This document shows, piece after piece, positions 58,377 to 64,000 of a stretch of DNA of 64,000 nucleotides. The notes below the pieces were generated by a model, which made no database searches, was not told the DNA's origin, and saw only the letters and a list, made by a program, of their open reading frames with translations. The DNA is from CAWHJN01 sp963829705 (GTDB taxonomy: Bacteria; Bacteroidota; Rhodothermia; Rhodothermales; BA12). Position 1 is the first letter of the stretch; each line of letters opens with the position of its first letter. The translations under genes were made by a program, and so were the position numbers. The stretch is taken from the NCBI GenBank assembly GCA_963829705.1, contig CAWHJN010000004.1:62001-126000 (forward strand). The letters run 5' to 3'.

Positions 58377-59354
58377 TCAGGCCGCGACGTCCTGCTGGAT
58401 GGACGCCGCCATGTCCGCCGCGATGAGCCTGGCGTGGTGCCGCCCGTTCTCGATAAACCAGCGGCTCGTGTGCAAACCGCCGCAGACCGTCCCGGCGAGG
58501 TAGACGCCCGCGCGGTTCGTCTCGTGCGTCGCTTCGTCGTACACCGGCGTCCGCGCTGTGTCGTGGTGGTGGGCAATGCCGAGCGCGTCGAGGAGGGCGT
58601 AGTTGGGGCGGTAGCCGATGAGGGCGTAGACGAAATCCGCATCGAGGCGCTTCAGGCCGTCGGGCGTCTGCACGTCCACATAATCCGGCCCGATGGCTTC
58701 GACCGTCGTGTCGAAGTACGCGCCGATGCTGCCTTCGGCGATGCGGTTGACGAGGTCGGGCCGGATCCAGTACTTGACCGACGGCGAGATTTCCGGTCCG
58801 CGCACGACGAGTGTGGCGCGCGCGCCGCTGCGGTAGAGCGACAGCGCTGCCTTCGCCGCCGAGTTCTTCGCCCCGATCACGATCACCTTCTGCCCCACGT
58901 GCGCGTACGGCTCCTTGAAATAATAGGCGACGTTCGGCCCGTCCTCGCCCGGCACGCCGAGGCGGTTGGGGACGTCGAAAAAGCCCGTCGCCACCACCAC
59001 GCGCCGCGCCTCGACGATGCCTCTGTCCGTCACGACGCGAAACGCACCGGCCTCGCCTTCGAGTTTTTCGACCCGCGTGTACAGGCGCAGATCGAGCTTC
59101 GCGGCGTCGGCGACCTTGCGGTAGTAATCCAGCGCGTCCTCGCGGAGCGGTTTGTAGTGGAGCGTCGGAAACGGGTAGTCGCCGATCTCGAGCAGATCCG
59201 GGGTGGAGAAGAACTCCATGTTCGTCGGGTAGCCGACGAGCGAGTTGACGAGCGTGCCTTTCTCGATCACGCAGGCGGTGAGCCCCACGCGCTGCGCCTC
59301 GATGGCACACGCAAGCCCGACGGGCCCGGCTCCGATGACGGCGACATCTATCAT
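58377..59354 (-). CDS. YpdA-family FAD/NAD(P)-dependent oxidoreductase (putative bacillithiol disulfide reductase)
   Basis: A 325-residue flavoprotein. The FAD-binding motif is VAVIGAGPVGLACAIEAQ, the NADPH-binding motif VIVIGAKNSAAKAALSLY, and the C-terminal FAD block GVYLAGTVCGGLHTSRWFIENGRHHA fits YpdA. It lacks the CxxC pair of thioredoxin reductase. YpdA reduces bacillithiol disulfide in Firmicutes, and Bacteroidota relatives occur beside bacillithiol genes. No bsh genes are seen in this window. Confidence 0.8.
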   Translation of the reverse strand: MIDVAVIGAGPVGLACAIEAQRVGLTACVIEKGTLVNSLVGYPTNMEFFSTPDLLEIGDYPFPTLHYKPLREDALDYYRKVADAAKLDLRLYTRVEKLEGEAGAFRVVTDRGIVEARRVVVATGFFDVPNRLGVPGEDGPNVAYYFKEPYAHVGQKVIVIGAKNSAAKAALSLYRSGARATLVVRGPEISPSVKYWIRPDLVNRIAEGSIGAYFDTTVEAIGPDYVDVQTPDGLKRLDADFVYALIGYRPNYALLDALGIAHHHDTARTPVYDEATHETNRAGVYLAGTVCGGLHTSRWFIENGRHHARLIAADMAASIQQDVAA

Positions 59355-59405
59355 GCGCGTGTCAACCGGAGCGCAGCGTCGGCTGTTTCGCGTGTTTTGT
59401 GTGGG

Positions 59406-59433
59406 GTAGGGGCAGCATCAACGCTGCTGCTAC
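59406..59433. repeat. REP-like hairpin GTAG/CTAC between the YpdA gene and tadA
   Basis: GTAGGGGCAGC and GCTGCTGCTAC flank a 6-base loop; outer GTAG/CTAC and inner CAGC/GCTG pair, with three mismatched bases between. It is a member of the window's GTAGGGGC hairpin family and ends two bases before the tadA stop. Confidence 0.5.
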
Positions 59434-59434
59434 G

Positions 59435-59926
59435 TCACCGCCGCTGTGCGAAGAACGCCCGCAGCAGGTCCGCCGCACGGTCGGCTTCGACGCCCGAGAC
59501 GGTTTCGACGCGGTGGTTGAGGCGGGCGTCCTGGGGCAGGTGGTAGAGCGTGCCGCACGCACCCGCCTTTTCGTCGAATGCGCCGAAGACGAGGCGCGAG
59601 AGCTTGCTCCACACGAGCGCGCCCGCGCACATCGGGCAGGGTTCGAGCGTGACGTAGAGCGTGCAGCCGTCGAGGTACTTGGTGTTCAGCGTCTCGCACG
59701 CCGCCGTGAGCGCGATCATTTCGGCGTGCGCCGTCGGGTCGCGCAGCTGCTCGACGGAGTTGCGCCCGCGCCCGACGATCTCGCCGTTGCGCACGACGAC
59801 GGCCCCCACAGGCACCTCACCCGCCTCGAAGGCCCGCTCGGCCTCGCGCAGCGCCACGCCCATCCACCGCCGGTCGTCGGCGAGCAGACGGCGGAGCGCC
59901 GAGGGGTCGTGGCCGTTACCGTTCAC
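59435..59926 (-). CDS. tadA: tRNA-specific adenosine deaminase
   Basis: A 163-residue cytidine-deaminase-fold enzyme. The zinc and catalytic motifs are HAEMIALTAA (HAE) and LEPCPMCAGAL (PCxxC), with EVPVGAVVV before them. TadA makes inosine at wobble position 34 of tRNA-Arg(ACG). The start used is GTG 59926; an internal ATG at 59863 would also give a full family domain. Confidence 0.93.
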   Translation of the reverse strand: MNGNGHDPSALRRLLADDRRWMGVALREAERAFEAGEVPVGAVVVRNGEIVGRGRNSVEQLRDPTAHAEMIALTAACETLNTKYLDGCTLYVTLEPCPMCAGALVWSKLSRLVFGAFDEKAGACGTLYHLPQDARLNHRVETVSGVEADRAADLLRAFFAQRR

Positions 59927-59941
59927 TGTGAGGCAGCATGG

Positions 59942-59969
59942 GTAGGGGTGCCGCGCGCCGCGCCCCTAC
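59942..59969. repeat. REP-like hairpin GTAGGGG...CCCCTAC downstream of the arginine deiminase gene
   Basis: Perfect 7-bp arms (59942-59948 and 59963-59969) enclose a GC-rich 14-base loop that can pair further. It lies in the 69-base gap between arcA and tadA and is one of the clearest copies of this intergenic family. Confidence 0.55.
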
Positions 59970-59995
59970 GAACCGTGAAAGCAGGGGAGCGCGTA

Positions 59996-61258
59996 TCATC
60001 TCACCCGCTGGATCGGCATCGTCATGCAGCGGGGGCCGCCCCTGCCGCGCGAGAGTTCGGTTCCGCCCATCTTGATGGCGATTCTCTCGCCGTGCGCGTA
60101 GTTGCTTTCCTCGTGGTAGGCCAGGAAACCCTCTGCCGAGACGACGCGGTAGCCCTGCCGTTGCAGCATCTCGAACGTCCGGTGGTTGCGCTCATAGCCC
60201 ATCACCACGCCCGGCGCGAGGGCGAAAAAGTTGGCGCCGTCCGTCCACTGCTCGCGGCGCTGCGACAGCGGGTCGTTGCCGCCGCAGGGGATGAACGTCA
60301 GTGAGCGTTCCAGGAGCTCTTCGAGCGTGTCCTTGAGGTTCGAGCGCATCTCACTGAGAAAGCGCCCCGGCGTGTCGCTCTTGGTGAAGTGGACGATGTT
60401 GCCCGGCCCTTCACCCGTGAAAAGCGGCGGGAAGACGATGCACTCGTCGTTGGTGATGAAGTTGAAGACCGTGTCGAGGTGCATACAGGAGCGCTGCTTC
60501 GGCAAATCCACCATCAGCACGTGGTCGACGGTGTCGCGCTCGAACAACGCCTCGGCGATGGCCATCACGCCCGAGAACGACGTGCGCTCCGAGTGTCCGA
60601 TGAGCGCGAGGCGCGGCCCGGCCATGATGAAGTCGCCGCCCTCAAACGTCACGCCTGGCGGCAGGTTGATGAGCTGATCCTTGGCGTGCGCGAACAGCGG
60701 GTGGTGGTTGAGCACCACGTTGATGATGACGCCTTCGCGCGCCCGCGCCGCCGTGGCGGGGTGCGACAGGATCACCGAGTTGCCCGCCACGGCGGCCACG
60801 TCGCGGGTGAACATGAGGTTGGGAACCGGCTCCTCGTTGACGGGCAGCAGCGTCTTACCCGTGAGCGCGAACGTGTAGAGTTCTTCGGGCGCGAGGCGGA
60901 CGAGCTTGCCCTCGAAGGCGTGCAGGTTACGGTGCGCCGAGATCTGGCAGAGCTGCCGCACGAAGTCCGCACGCGCTTCCTCCTGGTGGAACACGTCGCG
61001 CAGGAGGTCGCCGATCTGGAGCACGCCGTCCTTGTGGCCGATGACTTTTTCGAGCACCTCGCACACCAGCAAATGCTCGGTGCGCGCCTGCCCGACGAAC
61101 AGGATGTCGTCAAACAAGAGGTCCATACGCGTTTCGGGCGAGACCATGTTCATCTCGGCCCCGGGCGTGTGGACGATCACGCGGCGCAGCGTGCTGGTTT
61201 CGTCAGGGATGTTGAACTGGATCTGTTCGGACGTCGGGGTTGCGGTGTCGGTGGACAT
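59996..61258 (-). CDS. arcA: Arginine deiminase
   Basis: The 420-residue product starts at ATG 61258; in-frame sequence upstream is not family-like. It hydrolyses arginine to citrulline and ammonia. The guanidino-modifying enzyme motifs are all present: FTRDVAAV, TFEGGDFIM, HLDTVFNFI, REQWTDGANFFALAPGVVMGYERNHRTF and the catalytic Cys in GRGGPRCMTMP. No arcB, arcC or arcD gene is adjacent, so it is not part of a classical arc operon. Confidence 0.9.
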   Translation of the reverse strand: MSTDTATPTSEQIQFNIPDETSTLRRVIVHTPGAEMNMVSPETRMDLLFDDILFVGQARTEHLLVCEVLEKVIGHKDGVLQIGDLLRDVFHQEEARADFVRQLCQISAHRNLHAFEGKLVRLAPEELYTFALTGKTLLPVNEEPVPNLMFTRDVAAVAGNSVILSHPATAARAREGVIINVVLNHHPLFAHAKDQLINLPPGVTFEGGDFIMAGPRLALIGHSERTSFSGVMAIAEALFERDTVDHVLMVDLPKQRSCMHLDTVFNFITNDECIVFPPLFTGEGPGNIVHFTKSDTPGRFLSEMRSNLKDTLEELLERSLTFIPCGGNDPLSQRREQWTDGANFFALAPGVVMGYERNHRTFEMLQRQGYRVVSAEGFLAYHEESNYAHGERIAIKMGGTELSRGRGGPRCMTMPIQRVR

Positions 61259-61318
61259 ACAGGAGGAGAAAAGTGACAGGCAGCAAACTACGTGAGCGCG
61301 GCCTTGTGCCAAAGAGAA

Positions 61319-61349
61319 AGCGCCGCGACTCAGGGTGAATCGCGGCGCT
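61319..61349 (-). terminator. Intrinsic terminator for the small membrane-protein gene
   Basis: Perfect 10-bp arms AGCGCCGCGA and TCGCGGCGCT enclose an 11-base loop; read on the minus strand they are followed by TTCTCTTT. The hairpin lies 20 bases after the stop of the small gene at 61370 and about 60 bases before the arcA start. Confidence 0.7.
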
Positions 61350-61369
61350 CGAAAAGAGAAGCGGACGGG

Positions 61370-61555
61370 TCAGCGGCGCTCTTTGACCATCCCGAAAAAC
61401 CGCAGCACGATGGCCACAAGCAGCACCACGAGTAGGATTTTGAACGCCAGCGCCAGGAACGGCACCGCCAGGCTGAGTACGACGCCCAACAGCATCACCG
61501 CCCCGAGCAGGACGACGACGACGACGAGGGCGCGAAGAATCTGCTGCGTGTCCAT
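61370..61555 (-). CDS. Small two-helix membrane protein (hypothetical)
   Basis: A 61-residue product made almost entirely of two hydrophobic segments (LRALVVVVVLLGAVMLLGVV and FLALAFKILLVVLLVAIVLR) and a basic tail (MVKERR). No family is recognised. A clear start, a dedicated terminator and the hydrophobic pattern support a real gene. It should sit in the inner membrane. Confidence 0.6.
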   Translation of the reverse strand: MDTQQILRALVVVVVLLGAVMLLGVVLSLAVPFLALAFKILLVVLLVAIVLRFFGMVKERR

Positions 61556-61733
61556 AGGTATAAACGAGCGAAAGGCTGTCTCGGGTAGTGCGTGTCCTCT
61601 ACGGCAGGTCGTCGGGAAAGTTAGGGCACGGGTCTAAAAAAACGGTTGAGATCCCGTTCCTTCACAAAGCACGGCGGCCCGCCACCCTATGAACGAGCAG
61701 CGGGCCCCCGCAAGTATCTGTCTTTCAAGAAGA

Positions 61734-63569
61734 TCAGCCAACACGCACGGCCATCGCGGGGCGAGCCGGGCGCGGCGCGCGGACCGGTGCAGCGGTGGCA
61801 GGCGCGGGTGCCTCGGTGCGGAAACGTGCAACGGACACGTTGAGCGTGTCGGCGAGGTGCGACAGGTTGGAGGTGGCACCGGCGATGCCGCTCACGCCGT
61901 CGGCGGCTTCGTGCGAGAGCCGGGCGATGAGTTCGACGCTGCGCGCCATCTCCTCGCTCGTCACGCTCTGCTCTTCCGTCGCCACCGCGATCTGCGTCAC
62001 CATGTGCATCACCTCGTCGGCGTGCTGGACGATGGTGCTCAGCGCCGTCTGCGCCTGATCGGCGAGGCGCAGGCCCTCGTCCACCTCGCTCGTGCCGCGT
62101 GCCATCTCGCGCACGACGACCTCCATCTCGCGCTGAATGGTGCCGATGACGCCGCCGATCTCGCCCGTCGCTGCACTCGTGCGCTCGGCGAGTTTGCGGA
62201 CTTCGTCGGCCACGACGGCAAAGCCGCGTCCGTGCTCGCCCGCCCGCGCGGCTTCAATCGTGGCGTTGAGCGCGAGCAGGTTGATCTGCCCCGCGATGTC
62301 GTCGATGATCGAGACGACTTCACCGATGCGGGCGCTGGAGACGCCCAGGCTCTGTACGGCTTCGGCCGAGTGTGAGACGACGCCCGCGATGTCGCGCATT
62401 TTGCCCACGGCCTGCTGCACCACCTCGCCGCCTTCGCGCGCGGCCTCGCCACTGCGCAGCGCCACGTCGGAGGTGCGGTTGGCCGTCGAGGCGTTTTCGA
62501 CGATCGAGCGCGCCATTTCTTCGACGGCTGCCGCCACGTCGCCCGCGCGCTGCGACTGTTCCTGCGCGCCCTGCGTGAGCAGAGCCGCCGATTGCTCGAG
62601 CTGGCCGGAGAGCGCCGTCGTTGAGGCGGCGGATTCCTGCACCTGCTGGAGCATCTGCTTGATGTTGCCCGCCGCGCGGCGGAACGTGCCGTAGAGCCGC
62701 CCGATCTCGTCGTCGCGCTCGGCGTCGAGGTGAACGTCGAGGTAGCCTTCAGCGAAACGCTCCATCTGCCCCACCATCAGGTCGACACTGCGGGCGAGGT
62801 AGGCTTTTTCCTGTTCCGACGCCTCGACGGCGGCTTCGACGCGCTCTTCGACGGCGGCCTTCTCGGTTTCGAGTTCTTCGTGCCCGGCGCGGATCTGCTC
62901 CACCATCTGGCCGAACGACGCGGTAAGTTCCCCCACCTCGTCCTCGCCTGCTGCCGCCACGGTCGTGTCGAGGTCGCCCTGTGCCACGCGCACCGAAGCG
63001 TCGCGCAGGCGGCCGATGCGCTGGGCCGTCTCGCGCGCTACACGCAGCACCACGACGAGCCCGACGATGAGCACGAGCGCAGTGATGAGCATCCCCACCA
63101 TCAGCGTCTGGTTGACGGCGGCGAAGCGCGATTCGAGCGAGTACGCGAGCACGATCTGCCCGAGTGTTGCGCCGTCGTGCGTGACAGGCGTGACCACGTC
63201 GAGGCGGTCGGAAGCGTTTCCGGCTTCGGCCAGCGTCCCCTTTTCGGTGAGCGTCAGACCCGCGCGGTTTTCCTCGGCGAGTGCGCTGCCGGTTTCGTCG
63301 ACGATGGCGAGATACGCCACATCGGCGTCGTGTTTGGCCCACTCAAACGTGGCCAGGACGAGGTCGAAATCGCCCTGCCCGAGTCCCTGCCCGACGGAGA
63401 ACGCCAGCATCTCGGACAGCGACGCGACGCGCTGCTCGGCGTCGTGGAGCGCTTGGGCGCGCTGGTGGAAAGGAAAGTAGATGGAGACGAACGCGGCGAC
63501 GCCCAGCATGGGCAGCGCGAAGGCCAGCGTGAGCTTCAGCCGGAGCGAGCGGTTGACGCGAGAAAACAT
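61734..63569 (-). CDS. Methyl-accepting chemotaxis protein
   Basis: A 611-residue transducer. The first membrane helix is LTLAFALPMLGVAAFVSIYF, followed by a ~130-residue periplasmic sensor and a second helix (MLITALVLIVGLVVVLRV). A HAMP domain (RLRDASVRVAQGDLDTTVAA) follows. The cytoplasmic coiled coil includes the conserved signalling tip IIDDIAGQINLLALNATIEA and VADEVRKLAERT. It relays a ligand signal to CheA/CheW, which are not in this window. The ligand is unknown. The 178-base region downstream shows no gene. Confidence 0.93.
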   Translation of the reverse strand: MFSRVNRSLRLKLTLAFALPMLGVAAFVSIYFPFHQRAQALHDAEQRVASLSEMLAFSVGQGLGQGDFDLVLATFEWAKHDADVAYLAIVDETGSALAEENRAGLTLTEKGTLAEAGNASDRLDVVTPVTHDGATLGQIVLAYSLESRFAAVNQTLMVGMLITALVLIVGLVVVLRVARETAQRIGRLRDASVRVAQGDLDTTVAAAGEDEVGELTASFGQMVEQIRAGHEELETEKAAVEERVEAAVEASEQEKAYLARSVDLMVGQMERFAEGYLDVHLDAERDDEIGRLYGTFRRAAGNIKQMLQQVQESAASTTALSGQLEQSAALLTQGAQEQSQRAGDVAAAVEEMARSIVENASTANRTSDVALRSGEAAREGGEVVQQAVGKMRDIAGVVSHSAEAVQSLGVSSARIGEVVSIIDDIAGQINLLALNATIEAARAGEHGRGFAVVADEVRKLAERTSAATGEIGGVIGTIQREMEVVVREMARGTSEVDEGLRLADQAQTALSTIVQHADEVMHMVTQIAVATEEQSVTSEEMARSVELIARLSHEAADGVSGIAGATSNLSHLADTLNVSVARFRTEAPAPATAAPVRAPRPARPAMAVRVG

Positions 63570-63594
63570 GGAAGCCGAGAGGTTGAAACGCCAC

Positions 63595-63637
63595 GGCGTC
63601 CGCGCGTGCGCAGCCCGAAGGCCGGAGCGCGGACGCC
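63595..63637. repeat. Perfect 11-bp stem between the phosphate-binding-like gene and the MCP gene
   Basis: GGCGTCCGCGC (63595-63605) and GCGCGGACGCC (63627-63637) are exact inverted repeats around a 21-base loop that can itself pair. There is no T-run on either strand, so it is more likely an mRNA-stability or REP-type element than a terminator. Confidence 0.5.
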
Positions 63638-63649
63638 GGAGCAGAAGAG

Positions 63650-64000
63650 TTAGAACGTGGCCAGCACTTTCACCGCGCCGGTGACGGCAGCGGCGGGCAC
63701 GAAGCCCACGGCACCGGGCGTGCTGCTGACCTTCTGGATCATCTCGGCGGGTGAGCCCACCTGTGCGGGCGGCTCGCCCTCACCGGCAAGTTTCTTGCGC
63801 AGCCAGTCTTTCTTGATGGCGCTCTGTCCGCGCCCGATGGCGTCGTAGAAGGCGTCGGCACCTGCGCCGGTGAGCGTGAAGAGGACGACGGTGCTGCTGC
63901 CCAGACGCGTCTTTTCGAGCGAGAACAGGTCGAGGGCGGCGCGCTTGTCGAGCCTGGCCTCGGAGACGCCGGGGTGCGCGATGAGCGCCACCTGCGCCTG
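63650..64000 (-). CDS. Phosphate ABC transporter substrate-binding-like protein, 5' truncated
   Basis: The visible 116 residues run to the window edge; the first is within AQVALIAHPGVSEARL, which looks like the mature N-terminus right after a signal peptidase site. Residues such as LGSSTVVLFTL, SAIKKDWLRKKL and the tail STPGAVGFVPA resemble the small PstS-like (PBP-like) proteins found in many Gram-negative genomes. It lies 80 bases upstream of the MCP gene on the same strand and could be cotranscribed. Confidence 0.65.
   Translation of the reverse strand, partial: QAQVALIAHPGVSEARLDKRAALDLFSLEKTRLGSSTVVLFTLTGAGADAFYDAIGRGQSAIKKDWLRKKLAGEGEPPAQVGSPAEMIQKVSSTPGAVGFVPAAAVTGAVKVLATF

Overview
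The window looks like a chromosomal segment of a high-GC member of the Bacteroidota/Rhodothermota group, most likely Rhodothermales-like. Four things point there: type IX secretion (T9SS) C-terminal sorting domains on two secreted glycosidases; starts that follow C/T-rich leaders instead of Shine-Dalgarno sites; a division-and-cell-wall (dcw) cluster in Bacteroidota order without murF; and a mannanase plus 2-epimerase gene set like that described for Rhodothermus marinus. The lineage is inferred from content only.

About 1-24 kb is an accessory carbohydrate region that reads as a complete (acetyl-)galactoglucomannan pathway. It holds two tandem GH26 mannanases, a multidomain T9SS GH5, a SASA acetylesterase, a GH27 alpha-galactosidase, a secreted beta-propeller protein, a second GH5, a secreted 2-epimerase of the AGE family, a cytoplasmic GH1, a T9SS GH9, GH2, galK, galM, a sodium/sugar symporter and cutC. 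No SusC/SusD pair is present. Backbone enzymes, debranching enzymes, uptake and the first steps of galactose metabolism are all here.

About 24-40 kb is mixed. It contains a DPP-IV-like peptidase, a small membrane protein, pyrG, a methyltransferase / NAD-epimerase / GT4 block for surface glycans, an M61 peptidase, a GT2, gyrB, a helical hypothetical protein, a CBS-ACT-like protein, hflX and a LexA-like repressor whose protease dyad is missing.

About 41-57 kb is the dcw operon: mraZ-rsmH-ftsL-ftsI-murE-mraY-murD-ftsW-murG-murC-ftsQ-ftsA-ftsZ. It has a recognisable promoter, a three-repeat MraZ box and a strong terminator. Two matched GTGAAA-N4-TTTCAC palindromes lie between the LexA-like gene and mraZ. 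From 57 to 64 kb come a duplicated-DUF1990 protein, a YpdA-like reductase, tadA, an arginine deiminase, a tiny membrane protein, a chemotaxis transducer and a truncated phosphate-binding-like protein.

Two cautions. Eight genes between 0.8 and 34 kb carry nine single-base frame breaks, eight of them net +1, while no gene after 34 kb is broken; sequencing or assembly error is the simplest cause. Several intergenic spaces hold two dispersed repeat families, GTAGGGGC hairpins and a purine/pyrimidine-asymmetric repeat, one copy of which makes the last codons of the GH1 gene and another of which lies between ftsA and ftsZ.
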